In this document: in pieces, positions 36,425 through 47,295 of the stretch | How positions within the stretch are numbered: position 1 is the stretch's first letter | Layout: the number at the start of each line of letters is the position of its first letter | Origin: Colocasia esculenta | Lineage: Eukaryota > Streptophyta > Magnoliopsida > Alismatales > Araceae | Reading direction: 5' to 3' | DNA length: 64,000 nt | NCBI GenBank assembly: GCA_014218235.1 | Contig: CM024753.1 | Location: 930,001 to 994,000 of the forward strand | The notes under the pieces: generated by a model | The model's input: the letters and a program-made list of their open reading frames with translations, nothing else | Databases searched by the model: none | What the model was told of the DNA's origin: nothing | Program-made: the position numbers and the translations under genes

Positions 36425-37200
36425 ATATCGCAACGATTCCTTAAGACATCGCAACGATTTCTTTAGAACCCGTAACGACTTGACTGTCGTAACGATTTCT
36501 TTAGACCTCGTAACGATTTCTTTAGAACCCGTAACGACTTGACTGTCGTAACGATTTCTTTAGACCTCGTAACGATTTCTTTAGAACTCGTAATGACTTG
36601 ACTGTCGTAACGATTTCTTTAGACCTTGTAACGATTTCTTTAGAACTCACAACGACTCTCTAGCCGTAACGATTTCTTTAGACCTCGTAACGATTTCTTT
36701 AGAACTCGCAACGACTCTCTAGCCGTAACGATTTCTTTAGACCTCGTAACGATTTCTTTAGAACTCGCAACGACTCTCTAGCCGTAACGATTTCTTTACT
36801 TCTCGTAACGACTTCTTTGATTCTCATAACGATTTGCTTTGTGCAACGATTTGTTAAGACTTTTCATAATGATTTCTTTATCATTCATAACGACTTGATT
36901 GCTGTAACGATTTCTTTAGAGTTCATAACGATTTCTTTACAGTTCATAACGACTTGATAGTCATAACGATTTCTTTATCATTCATAACGACTTGATTGCT
37001 GTAACGATTTCTTTAGAGTTCATAACGATTTCTTTACAGTTCATAACTACTTGATAGTCATAACGATTTCTTTACAGTTCATAACGACTTGATAAGTGTT
37101 CATAACGACTTGCTATAACTCATAACGATTTCATCATTATAATTTGATAATGCTCTGTCATAACGATTTGTCTGTTATCGCATAACGATTTCATAAGTCA
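36425..37200. repeat. Tandem AACGATTTCTTTAGA repeat array in 5' LTR
   Basis: Units of about 19-20 bases with the core TAACGATTTCTTTAGA alternate with (G/C)AACGACT(C/T) units. In the middle they form a higher-order unit of about 59 bases (two AACGATTTC cores plus one AACGACTCTCTAGCC). Later units vary (TCATAACGATTTCTTTACAG). Position within U3, upstream of the TATA word, suggests an enhancer-like role, which is inference. Confidence 0.92.
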
Positions 37201-37666
37201 TGAAAGCATCGGGATTATTTATATCGAATTTCTTGCTGTATCAGTATAATGCTTTTTAATAGCGTTGAAAAGTCAAAGTCATATCTTGTCTGTTGACTGC
37301 TACGCATTAAATGCTCTCTGATCGTATCTCCCATGCATGCAGACAATATCTTCCATTTCCATGCTACTCTGTCTACGTACTTTTTAGACAGAACGGAGCC
37401 TTGCTATATATTGCAATATATGTTCCATCTGTAACTAACAATCGACGGCAGTCCTAGCTGTCCTCTATTTATTGTTGATATGCTTGCAGATATCTGACAA
37501 GACTCATCTGTACAATGTTGGATACAAGATACAAGATTCTAAAACATTTCTCTGGCGTGTACTAAAGGATAAAAGACTGACGATCAGAAGCTTCCTTTGT
37601 GACCAGTCTAACGTACACCAGGATAAGAGACAACAGACACTTCAACGTTCAAATTTGAATCAGAAG

Positions 37667-37674
37667 TATAAATA
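37667..37674 (+). promoter_or_regulatory. TATA box of the Sirevirus-type 5' LTR
   Basis: TATAAATA, conserved in the 3' LTR at 48927-48934, downstream of the repeat array and upstream of a purine-rich leader. Confidence 0.65.
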
Positions 37675-38335
37675 AAAGACTCAAGACGGAGAAGAAGATA
37701 AGAAGATAGAGAACAACGCTTACAATTCGAAAAGAAAGAACTTCATCTCTTTGAGTCTTCAGAAGATTGAAAGAAGAGCGAAGCTTCCACTCCAACCTTG
37801 TTCTTAGCTCTTAGCTCTCAGTAATCAAAAGGAGTTTTTATTTGTGAGAGCTTGTGTAGTCCTTGGTGAGAAAACCTTGTTAAATCTTTTTCTCTCCCGG
37901 GCCTTGGTAGCTTCAGTTTGTAGCTGGTCAAGCTAGAGTCTGAAGCCTGTTCCCACACATTTTCTTCTTTAGTTGTGTTCCCTTCTGGACGAAGGAAGAC
38001 CTGGTGGTATCCATGGTGGTTGTTTTCCCTTCAGGTTGAAGGAAGACCAGTTGAGGCTGGGTGTAAGGATCCTTAAGAGGGATTGTACCCTTGGTAGTGA
38101 AATCCTGAGGTATTGCTCAGGGACTGGACGTAGGTCTCCTGTGGAGAGGAGTTCCGAACCAGGATAAAAATCCTTGTGTCTTGTGGATGTGTTTTGTGTG
38201 ATTGTTGTCTTATTTGCTCTATCTCTAACCTTGTTATTAAGTTGTGCAATCCTTTCAGTAAACAGGTTTTAATCAGATATCGAAGTTTTAATAACCCATT
38301 CACCCCCCCTCTGGGCTAGGTAGCTGGGCAACAAG

Positions 38336-38347
38336 TGGTATCAGAGC
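38336..38347 (+). promoter_or_regulatory. tRNA-iMet primer-binding site of the Sirevirus-type element
   Basis: TGGTATCAGAGC starts two bases after the 5' LTR and matches the initiator methionine tRNA primer used by most plant copia elements. Confidence 0.93.
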
Positions 38348-38397
38348 CCGTCTCTTCGACAAAGAAGAAGATCCAACGATCTGAAGAGCAAAGATCT

Positions 38398-40120
38398 ATG
38401 GCAGCCCAAAGCAACTTCGAAGGTCAGTCAGTCAACAGGCCTCCCTTGTTCGATGGAGAAGACTACACCTACTGGAAGACTAGAATGGAATATTTTCTAC
38501 AAGGTCATGATTATATAATCTGGTCCATTGTAGAAGAAGGTGATCTTTTGGTCACAAACGCTAAGACTCAGTGGACAGATGATGATAGGAAAAGGATATC
38601 CTTAAACTGCAAAGCCAAGAGTATATTATGCTGTGCCCTAAGCAAGAAGGAGTTCAATAGAGTTTCAGCCTGCAAATCCGCAATGGAGATGTGGGAAAAG
38701 CTCAGAATTACCTATGAAGGGACAGACAAAGTAAAGGAGACGAGAATAGATATTCTAGTAGCTCAATATGAAAGATTCCAGATGCAGTCAGGTGAATCAA
38801 TAACTCAGATGTTCAGCAGATTCACAGACATTACAAATGGATTAGCTGGATTGGGAAAGGTTTATGATGTACCAGACATGGTTAGAAAAGTCCTCAGATC
38901 TTTACCATCTTCATGGACTCCAAAGGTAACAGCCATTGAAGAAGCCAATGATTTAAAATTAATGTCATTGGAAAAGCTAATAGGATCTCTCATGGCTCAT
39001 GAGATAAACATGGAGAGATTAGGAGAATCCTCCAGCAGAAGGAAACAATCAAATGCTCTCAAAGCAAGTGAAGACAATTCAGAAGAATCTTTGGATAATA
39101 GTGAAAGCAGTAAAGACAGTGATGATGAAGAAGCCATGCTGTCTCGAAGACTTCAAAGGATTCTAGCAAAGAAGAAAAAGTATCAGTCCGGAAGAAGATT
39201 TTTCAAGAAAAACAAAGACTTCAGAAAACCAGAAGCAAATGATCAGAAGAAAGGAGAAGTGATCTGTTATGATGCAAGAAGCCTGGACACATCAAAGCAG
39301 ACTGTCCAACGCTTAAGAAAAATGATCACAAAAAGAGGGACAACTTCAGAAGATTTAAGAAGTACAAAAAGAAGGCAATGGCAGCTGCTTGGGAGAACAG
39401 CAGTGACTCAAACAGTGAGTCAAGCTCAAGCAGTGAAGGTGAAGAAGTCAACTTGGCTTTCATGGCCAACACTGAAGATAAGGTAACTTCTGACTCTTCC
39501 TTTGATTCATGCAATGATTCAAATTCTGATAATTTAGAAAGTGCTTTTAATGAACTTTATGAAAAATATAAAGAAGTATGTAAATTACTTAGAATTAGTA
39601 AGAAAAATATAATCTGTTTAGAAAATACAAACTCATACCTAAAAACAGAAAATGAAGAACTTGAAAAACAAATAACTGAACATAAAAGAAGGAGTGAATT
39701 ATTATGTGAAGATTTAAAAGAGAAAAATAAGAAAATAAATCATCTAGAAAAACAAGAAGACTTAAGTGAACTTAAAACAGAAATAGAAAATTTAAATAAA
39801 GAAAATGAACATTTAACAAGTACCATAAACAAGTTCACAAATAACAAACCTCTTCTAATGATGAGTGGAGCTAAAAGATCAACCAAGAAGAAACATGGTT
39901 TTGGTTATACTCCCTCGGAAAATGAAGAAACAAAAGTATTTCCCAACATTTATCCAACTCCTGAATTTATATCCGAAAAGGATAAAGAACATAAAATTTT
40001 AAATACACTCCAGTTGAAAGAATAACTAGAATAGCCTGCTGTACCCATTGTAACAAACTAGGACATAACAAAGCAACATGTCCCACTAAAACAAAAAATG
40101 GATAATAAAAGGAAAAATAA
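38398..40120 (+). pseudogene. Sirevirus-type gag (frame-broken)
   Basis: The first real ATG is at 38398 (MAAQSNFEGQ). The UBN2/DUF4219-type capsid region (FDGEDYTYWKTRMEYFLQG, VKETRIDILVAQYERFQM, LRSLPSSWTPKV) fills about 220 residues. The first CCHC knuckle lies at about 39264-39303 and is hit by a one-base frame shift near 39272. The frame at 39378-40025 then carries an acidic, Ser- and Glu-rich, coiled-coil-prone stretch (repeated E-L-K heptads). A second knuckle (CCTHCNKLGHNKATC, about 40039-40083) lies beyond another frame shift near 40005. Gag would form the particle. As read it is broken at least twice. Confidence 0.9.
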
Positions 40121-40195
40121 ATGGTACTAACCTCTCAGGACCCAAAGAACTTGGGTACCTAAAACTTAGTGTTTAATTTTCAGGGAAAATCAAAA

Positions 40196-41570
40196 GCATC
40201 CAAATGGTATTTGGATAGTGGATGCTCAAAGCACATGTCAGGGAACTAGAAGCTTTTGTTAATCTCCAAGATGAAGAAGGAACAGTCACATATGGAGATA
40301 ATGGAAAAGGCACAGTAATAGGAAGTGGATCCGTAAACATCAAAGAAAGATCAATAATTGAAGATGTAATGCTGGTCAAAGGGTTAAAGCATAATCTCAT
40401 CAGCATCAGCCAGTTGTGTGACAAAGGCCATCAGATTCAGTTCCAAGAATCAAAGTGCAGTATATTAAAGGATGGAGCAGTCATTTTGAAGCTTATAGAG
40501 AAAGAAATATGTATGTACTCTATCTAGAAGAACTCAAGGATCAAGATGTGTGTTTGGCAACTAATAAAGATCAATCAACAGAGTTGTGGCACAGAAGATT
40601 GGGCCACTGCAGCTTGGACGGTTTGAATAAGCTCATAAAAGGAAAGCTAGTTGAAGGATTGTCAAAGGTCAATTCTAGCTTGGACAGTATTTGCAAACCT
40701 TGTGCAAGAGGAAAGCACACCAAGAGCTCTTTCAAGTCAAAGACTGTAGTAACCACCTCAAAGCCATTAGAACTACTTCATATGGATTTATTCGGGCCAA
40801 TGAGGACTACCAGTCTAGGAGGAAAGAATTTCGGATTTGTTATTGTTGATGATTATTCAAGATTTACTTGGGTATCCTTTCTAGAGCACAAAGATGACAC
40901 ATTTGAAAATTTTGTCAGCTTCAGTAAGAAAGTTCAGAAAGATCAGAAGTTCACAATTGTCTCTATCCGATCAGATCATGGTGGTGAGTTTCAGAATGAA
41001 AAGTTTACAAAGTTCTGTGATGATCAAGGAATTGAACACAACTTCTCAGCCCCAAGGACACCTCAACAAAATGGAATTGCTGAGAGGAAAAACAGAACTC
41101 TTTGGATATGGCAAGAACCATGTTATCAGAATATGATTTGCCAAGATACTTCTAGGCCGAAGCCATCAACACTGCATGTTATATCATTAATAGAGTGATG
41201 ATCAGGCCGATTCTAAAGAAGACTGCTTATGAACTCTACAAAGAAAAGAAGCCAAAGATCAGCCATTTCAGAATATTTGGATGTCCTTGCTTCATCCACA
41301 ACAATGGAAAAAGGGACATTGGTAAGTTGGATGCCAAATCAGATGAAGACATCTTTATGGGGTACACTTCTAAACCCGAAGGTTATAGAGTTTTCAATAA
41401 ACGTTCCTTATTGATTGAACAATCTGTACATGTTATTTTTGATGAATCTAACCCCTCCTTGAAAAAGGAAGAAATTAGTGACATTAATGATGCAGATGAC
41501 CTATCTGAACAATTAAAGAACACCTCAATTAAGGACAAGGATGATCCTCCTCTGGAAGAACTGTAGCAAA
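40196..41570 (+). pseudogene. Sirevirus-type protease and integrase (frame-broken)
   Basis: The protease active-site block WYLDSGCSKHMSG is at about 40205-40243, and the frame stops shortly after it. The rest of the protease (GLKHNLISISQLCD) is in a neighbouring frame. Integrase follows: the zinc-binding region (LWHRRLGHCS...CKPCARGKH), then the core with LLHMDLFGPM (Asp), SIRSDHGGEF (Asp) and TPQQNGIAERKN (Glu). A frame shift near 41105 and the change to the ORF at 41195-41566 (KPKISHFRIFGCPCF, the integrase C-terminal block) break the chain. The catalytic D, D and E are all still encoded. Confidence 0.9.
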
Positions 41571-41759
41571 CTGAAATTCAACATGAAAATCTTCCAAAAG
41601 AATGGAGACATTAGAAAGATCACCCTCCTGAAAACATTATTGGTGATCCATCTGTTGGGGTAAGAACAAGAGGTAATGTAATTCCTTGTGATTATTTAGC
41701 CTTTGTTTCTCAAATAGAGCCTAAGACAGTCAATGAAGCTTAATCTGATGAATCTTGGA

Positions 41760-43176
41760 TATTAGCCATGCAAGATGAACTAAATCAGTTCAAGAGAAAC
41801 CAAGTATGGTCACTTGTTCCTAGACCATCCAATCATTCAGTTATTGGCACCAAATGGGTGTTCAGAAATAAACTGGATGAGTCTGGAATAATCTTAAGGA
41901 ACAATGCCAGATTGGTAGCTCAAGGCTACTCTCAAGAGGAAGGCATAGATTTCGATGAAACCTATGCACTTGTAGCTAGACTTGAGGCTATTAGGATGTT
42001 ATTTTATGGTTTTATCAAGGAGGAAGTTTATGTTGAACAACCTCCAGTTTTGATGATCCCGAATTTCCAAATCATGTATTTAAACTACATAAAGCCTTAT
42101 ATGGTTTAAAGCAAGCACCTAGAGCCTGGTATGAAAGGCTCAGTACTTTCTATTAGATCATGGTTCACTAGAGGAAAAGTAGATAGTACATTATTTATAA
42201 AATCTAAGGATAAACATATACTTCTTGTGCAAATATATGTAGATGATATTATTTTTGGATCTACTGATGAATCTCTTTGCAAGTACTTTGAAAAGCTTAT
42301 GCAGGGAGAATTCGAAATGAGCTTGATGGGGGAGCTAAGCTACTTCCTTGGATTGCAAATCAAGCAAGGAAAGGATGACACTCATATCTGTCAAGCCAAG
42401 TACACCAAAGAGCTGTTAAAGAAATTTGGATTTGAAGATGCAAAGCCATTATCAACCCCAATGAGCACATCAACCAGAATGGACAGTGATCAAAAAGGTA
42501 AAAAGGTAGATCAAAAGAATTATCGAGGTATGATAGGATCATTACTTTACTTAACTGCAAGTAGACCAGATATTTTGTTCAGTGTATGCATGTGTGCTAG
42601 ATATCAGGCAGACCCTAGAGAATCTCATTTAATTTCAGTAAAAAGAATATTTAGATATCTGGCTAGAACTCATGATTTAGGTCTCTGGTATCCTAGATCT
42701 TGTGAAATAGAATTAGTAGGATATTCAGATGCTGATTATGCTGGATGCAAAGTAGATAGAAAAAGCACCAGTGGTTGTTGTCAGTTTCTTGTAGGATGTT
42801 TAATATCATGGTCATCCAAGAAACAAAATTCAGTAGCTTTATCAACAGCTGAGGCAGAATATGTTGCTGCTGGAAGTTGCTGCACACAACTTCTTTGGAT
42901 AAAGCAACAACTTGAGGATTTCGGAATTCACATCAAATCAATTCCACTATTGTGTGATAATACAAGTGTCATCAACCTCACCAAAATCCAGTTCAGCACT
43001 CAAGGACTAAGCACATTGAGGTAAGATATCATTTTATTCGAGACCATGTAGCTAGTGGTAATTTAGAAATTTCTTTTATAGATACAAATGGTCAATTAGC
43101 AGATATCTTCACAAAAGCCCTACCTGAAGAGAGATTTACATCTCTTAGAAGGGAATTAGGGATGTGCAATGTGTGA
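41760..43176 (+). pseudogene. Sirevirus-type reverse transcriptase - RNase H with catalytic-block deletion
   Basis: RT starts normally (MQDELNQFKRNQVWSLV, GTKWVFRNKLDESG, RLVAQGYSQEEGIDF, RLEAIRML). It then jumps directly to GFIKEEVYVEQPP at about 41997-42040. Copia RTs have some 20-25 residues between these blocks, including the QMDVKSAF-type motif with the first catalytic Asp, and that segment is missing. A frame shift follows near 42050. The YVDDIIFGS catalytic block is present at about 42236, then TASRPDILFSV, and RNase H with YSDADYAGCKVDRKSTSG and ALSTAEAEYVA. A last shift near 43000 precedes the C-terminus (stop 43174-43176). The enzyme cannot be active as read. Confidence 0.9.
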
Positions 43177-43568
43177 AAAGATTTCTGTAATTTTATTGGC
43201 ATAAAAATTTTCAGATAGAAATGAAATTCTCTCTCTTTAAAAATGAGCAAAATTCATTCCTTGACCGCTATTGTGTTAAAAGCTGTTTGACCCGTCAAAC
43301 GATTTTGTCGCTTTCTGGCTTTACCGCCTTTTGGCGCTCCAGTTTTCGGTAAAATAATATTAATTTATTCAAATCGCTCTGAGAACGACTTGTCTTCTAC
43401 CTTTACCCTTTTATCCTCTATCTGTTCACCCAAAGCCGATGCCCTAACGATTTTGGGATCGACTCTCTGCAACTTTCGAAGCTTTCTCCTCTTCCCGCGA
43501 AGAATCCCTTCGAGAGCTTCCATCTCTTCCATCATTTCCCTTCACCAGAATCTCCTTCTCCTCTACCT
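43177..43568 (+). other. Spacer between pol and accessory ORF of the Sirevirus-type element
   Basis: Non-coding, with an AT-rich first half and a CT-rich second half just before the ATG at 43569. It could hold a splice acceptor for a subgenomic RNA; several TTTCTxxCAG-like sites are present but none is decisive. Confidence 0.5.
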
Positions 43569-46500
43569 ATGGCCGCTCCGATGATCTCTGGAAGCGTAGG
43601 GGGCTACAGTGCTGAGTATTTGTCCCCAAAGGAGCAAGAGAGGTTTACGTTTGTGAAGACGAAGATTTGCGGAAATAAGGCAGTGGATGTTCAGAATCTT
43701 GAGAAGAGTGGCATGTCCAGTTTAGTTGAAGCCTTGAGAAGAATGCAATGGATGGATGTTGTTACTTTCACCGAGGTAAGCTACCCGGACCTTGTGAAAG
43801 CCTTTTTCATTTGTTTGAAGTCAGAGGCAGATGGGTCCCTTGTCTCCACAGTAAAGGGCACCCAGATCAAGATAGATTATGATCTATTGCATGAGTTGTT
43901 TGGAGTAAAGACATCAGGCTTTAGTGGTGTGGACTCAGTAAATGATGAAGCTAAGGGTCTTGGCATTATTGGTCCAGGGTTTAAGCTGAAGGATGGAAAA
44001 TTGGATATAAATCAGATGTCAGCTTTCAATCGATTGCTCCACTTTATTATCTGCCAAATCATAGTTCCTCGGAGTGCTACCTTTTCTTCATGCACTAGGG
44101 CAGACTCAGACTTGATGTTCTGGGTAATCCAGAACAAGGAGATAAATCTGGCCGCAGTTATGATTGAGAGAATGAAATTTGCCAGTACTCAAATCTGGGA
44201 AATAAAGAGCAAGCTAAATGTTTCCTTGCCTTATGCTCATCTACTCACCAGGATTTTCAAGCATTTTGGAGTAGATGTGTCTGGAGCTGTAGTAGAGAAG
44301 ATGGGTCAGTCTATAAGGTCTAGAAATTTGAAGAAAAGTGGTTTTTCAGTGCAAGATGGAATTTGGTCAAAGTCCTCTGTGGCTAAAGGAGAAGCAATTA
44401 TTGGGGATATCCCAGAAGTTCAAGAAGCAGCAGCAGCAGCAGAGCAAGCAGCAGCAGCAGAAGAAGAAGCAGCAGTAGCAGAGCAAGCAGCAGTAGCAGA
44501 AGAAGAAGCAGCAGCAGCAGAGCAAGCAGCGGCAGCAGTTGTTCAAGCAGTAGCAGTACCAGTTGTGTCCAGCCAGGCAGAAGTTTCAGTCTCACCTGTT
44601 GTGGAGATTATCTCTCATTCTCCAGAAGTTCAGATGGAAGAAGGTGCAGCTAGTGTGGCAGACTCTTTGCCCACCACCTTAGTCGCCTCAATCTTAAGAG
44701 AGGTATTGGATTCCATTCCCTCCACCTCAGCTACTTCTAAAGAAGGTGGATGTGTTGAAGAAGAAGTTATGGCACCAGGCCATACAGAAATTCAGTCTGA
44801 ACCAATTGCTAATGTTGAGATACAAGCAGGTACTCAACAAGATGTGGTCATGGAAGAAGCTCCTGCTCAGGGGGAGCAAGAAAGTGTTGAACTCCCCGCT
44901 CCTATTCAGGGGGAGCAAGTAGGCATTGAGGAAATTCCACCTCCTGCCAGTGTTCCTGTTAGTGAAGGCCCCAGTGCAAGCAATATCAATCTTGAGGAGC
45001 CTGTCATTCAGCAAGGGAAGCAAAAGAGAGTGGCTCACAAAATGCCAAGAAAGAGTCACAGAAAAGTCAATCTGAAGCCTATTATGGCATTGCTGAAAGC
45101 TCAAGGAGAAGTCTTGTCATCAGTTCAGACAAGTGTTCAGGGCATTATTTCTAATCAAGCTTCAACCTCCTCTGACCTATCCTCAATTCGAAATGCAATG
45201 AGGTGGTTCAATAAAGAGATGTCTGATATGAAGAATTTGCTGGCTAATCTTTCAAGGTCTAGTGGTGTCTCTCCTGCACCCACTCAGAGCAGTCCAGCTG
45301 AAGTTCCTAGGCCACCAGGGCCTCCAGCAGAAGTCTCTCGGCCAACAGGGCTACCAGTTCAAGCATCAGGGCCACCAGGGCCATCAGGGCAAGCTTCAGG
45401 GTCATCAGGACCCTCTTCAGTTGTCAGAGCAGTCAAAGGGAAAGAGCCCATGTCAGCTACTTCGGCCCCTGACACTTCAAATCTTGCAACTCCAGTTTTG
45501 TCCTCACCTACCTCTCCTTCTACAGCCCCTCCTGCACCACCAACCATTAAACATCCTGTGCCTCGCACTCAACCATCTTCCTCTCTCACTACATCTCAAC
45601 CCTCTTTCTCTCCTACTCCCTCTCACACCTCAGGTCCATCATCCTTCTCACCCTCATCACCTCAAACTCAAACCACTCCAATTCAACCCACTTCATCCTT
45701 CAATCCCAAACACCTCTTCTATCCTCCTACTCCTCCTTCCTCTGTTACTTTTATTCCAAAAAAACCTCCTCTACTTGGTGTCTTTGACACAAACTTGCCG
45801 GATGACTTTGAGAGAAATACCCTTTCCACCATTCTCTTCACTGCCACCCATATCCACAGGACTGATCCTCCTAGTCCTGCCAAGAAAAAGAGGAAACAAT
45901 CATCCTCTGTTAGCATCTCCTCCTCCTTATTTCCTCCTCTTTGGTACTCTCTTACCCTTGAACCTCACAAAAGATTCCTTTATAAGGAATATCTTCAAAA
46001 GTGCATCCTCTCCACCATTTATGGCATTCCCTTCCTCAACCTTTCTGAGCACCTAAACATTGTTCTTCCTCTTACCCAGTTATCCCACTCTCAAAAATCC
46101 AAAATCCTTGAGGGGACTGAGTTCAAGACTGAAGATCAGTGGGCAAATGTCAAGGGCAACAAAGCTCAATACAACAAGTTCTTGACTGCCAGGGCCGAAT
46201 TCATTACACATGGAGCTCATTCTCTCACTCTCTCTGAGTGGTTTTTTCTCAAGCATAAGAATTTGTGGGGTTCTTTCATTTTGAAAGAGATCCGCATTGC
46301 CAAAAGCTTCCAGCAGTACAGTGACTTCTGCTTCTTGAATAAACTGCCAGAAGTCCAGTTCTCTCAATTTCATTCAGCTATAGTAATGTTAAGATCTGAA
46401 CGTCCAGTGAATATTCCCCTAACAGTGAATCTTGCTGATATCCGGGTTGACTCTCTAGTCCTTTTGCCAAAGCTGCATTCCCTAGTATTTGATTCAGATG

Positions 46501-47150
46501 CAGGATCCCATGCATTTGACATGTTTGCCAAGCAGATGGGTAGAATGTCAGCCAAGCAGAGCAGACTGCCCTCCTTCCTGCGGTTTATCTTCAGAGAATA
46601 CCACTCTGGCCGCATCTCCTCTCAGGTTTTGGCTCCACTCATTTCTGAGTGTGAAAGGCTTACTCCCTCCGTATGTGCAATCATCTACAAGGAAACCAAC
46701 CTTCAGTTAGAGGCCATCAACAGTTCCTTGGTTCATCAAAATAAGCCCTCTCTCTCAGCCGAAGCCTTCATGGATCTCAACTCTATAAATCCCATTCAAG
46801 AGATCTATGTTCAGTGGGCAGCTAGATATACAGCTTTCTTCGCTCTGAAGCAGGATCTGATAGATCAGAAGATCTTCTATCCAATCTCTTTGGATAGATT
46901 TCTCCATCGTGCCAGCTTCGGAAAAAGCACTTACTTCAGATTCATTCTGGACCCAGATCAGTATGCAGAATTCTTGGATCAGCAAAGGGCTTTGTACATT
47001 CAAAGGGCCACCCAATCCATGGGTCCCAACTTCTCTGTTGCTTCTGGGGTTTTCCAACAGACGTTTGAAGACCTTGAGATCAAGGCATGGGCTGTCATCT
47101 CACAACATGCCTCCTTGTTATCTCCCTTGTACTACCTTTCTCATACTTAA
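43569..47150 (+). CDS. Large intact accessory (env-like position) ORF of the Sirevirus-type element
   Basis: 1193 codons without interruption, from ATGGCCGCTCCG. Residues about 1-280 form a globular region with KAFFICLKSEADGSLVS, YDLLHELFGVKTSGFSG and AHLLTRIFKHFGVDVSG, which resemble the putative plant transposon protein region found in ORFs of Athila and Sirevirus-type elements. An Ala/Glu/Gln repeat follows (about 285-332, encoded by GCAGCA/GAAGAA). Then come an acidic linker, a coiled-coil-prone segment (about 515-570) and a Pro/Ser/Thr-rich region (about 570-740). A second globular region (about 780-1193) ends the protein. I see no signal peptide or clear membrane helix, so env-like describes the position only. 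Its function is unknown. It stays open although the gag-pol beside it is broken in at least six places. Confidence 0.85.
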   Translation: MAAPMISGSVGGYSAEYLSPKEQERFTFVKTKICGNKAVDVQNLEKSGMSSLVEALRRMQWMDVVTFTEVSYPDLVKAFFICLKSEADGSLVSTVKGTQIKIDYDLLHELFGVKTSGFSGVDSVNDEAKGLGIIGPGFKLKDGKLDINQMSAFNRLLHFIICQIIVPRSATFSSCTRADSDLMFWVIQNKEINLAAVMIERMKFASTQIWEIKSKLNVSLPYAHLLTRIFKHFGVDVSGAVVEKMGQSIRSRNLKKSGFSVQDGIWSKSSVAKGEAIIGDIPEVQEAAAAAEQAAAAEEEAAVAEQAAVAEEEAAAAEQAAAAVVQAVAVPVVSSQAEVSVSPVVEIISHSPEVQMEEGAASVADSLPTTLVASILREVLDSIPSTSATSKEGGCVEEEVMAPGHTEIQSEPIANVEIQAGTQQDVVMEEAPAQGEQESVELPAPIQGEQVGIEEIPPPASVPVSEGPSASNINLEEPVIQQGKQKRVAHKMPRKSHRKVNLKPIMALLKAQGEVLSSVQTSVQGIISNQASTSSDLSSIRNAMRWFNKEMSDMKNLLANLSRSSGVSPAPTQSSPAEVPRPPGPPAEVSRPTGLPVQASGPPGPSGQASGSSGPSSVVRAVKGKEPMSATSAPDTSNLATPVLSSPTSPSTAPPAPPTIKHPVPRTQPSSSLTTSQPSFSPTPSHTSGPSSFSPSSPQTQTTPIQPTSSFNPKHLFYPPTPPSSVTFIPKKPPLLGVFDTNLPDDFERNTLSTILFTATHIHRTDPPSPAKKKRKQSSSVSISSSLFPPLWYSLTLEPHKRFLYKEYLQKCILSTIYGIPFLNLSEHLNIVLPLTQLSHSQKSKILEGTEFKTEDQWANVKGNKAQYNKFLTARAEFITHGAHSLTLSEWFFLKHKNLWGSFILKEIRIAKSFQQYSDFCFLNKLPEVQFSQFHSAIVMLRSERPVNIPLTVNLADIRVDSLVLLPKLHSLVFDSDAGSHAFDMFAKQMGRMSAKQSRLPSFLRFIFREYHSGRISSQVLAPLISECERLTPSVCAIIYKETNLQLEAINSSLVHQNKPSLSAEAFMDLNSINPIQEIYVQWAARYTAFFALKQDLIDQKIFYPISLDRFLHRASFGKSTYFRFILDPDQYAEFLDQQRALYIQRATQSMGPNFSVASGVFQQTFEDLEIKAWAVISQHASLLSPLYYLSHT

Positions 47151-47280
47151 TACAATGATATCTCTCTTCTTTGTCTCACAACCTATCTTTTTGCTTATTG
47201 ACAAAATGGGGGAGAAAACTAAAGTCAATCTGAAAAACATGTTTAATTTTTGTATGATGTTTAGTATATTTTGTCATCAT

Positions 47281-47295
47281 CAAAAAGGGGGAGAT
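47281..47295 (+). promoter_or_regulatory. Polypurine tract of the Sirevirus-type element
   Basis: CAAAAAGGGGGAGAT directly before the 3' LTR. The GGGGGAGA core is characteristic of Sireviruses. Confidence 0.9.

Larger units (their letters stand above)
36196..38333 (+). repeat. 5' LTR of the Sirevirus-type element
   Basis: 2,138 bases, from TGATGACCAAACTGTCCCC to GCTGGGCAACA. It contains the AACGATTTC repeat array (about 36425-37200), TATAAATA at 37667-37674 and a downstream leader rich in GAAGA words. It is 161 bases shorter than the 3' LTR, because of a different number of array units and a few small indels. Confidence 0.95.

Noticed and set aside
36425..37200. CRISPR-like array of short repeats
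   Set aside because: The units are contiguous with no unique spacers, they lie inside an LTR, and the sequence is a plant nuclear genome.
38335..38397. Gag start upstream at the primer-binding site
   Set aside because: That frame begins with GTG inside the primer-binding site region. The first ATG with gag-like sequence is at 38398.
39378..40025. Independent gene rich in Glu/Lys/Asn
   Set aside because: It is the C-terminal part of the copia gag, displaced by a one-base shift in the first zinc knuckle. It is followed by the second knuckle in yet another frame.
44398..44595. Poly-Leu ORF on the minus strand
   Set aside because: It is the complement of the GCAGCA/GAAGAA repeat inside the real 1193-codon ORF.
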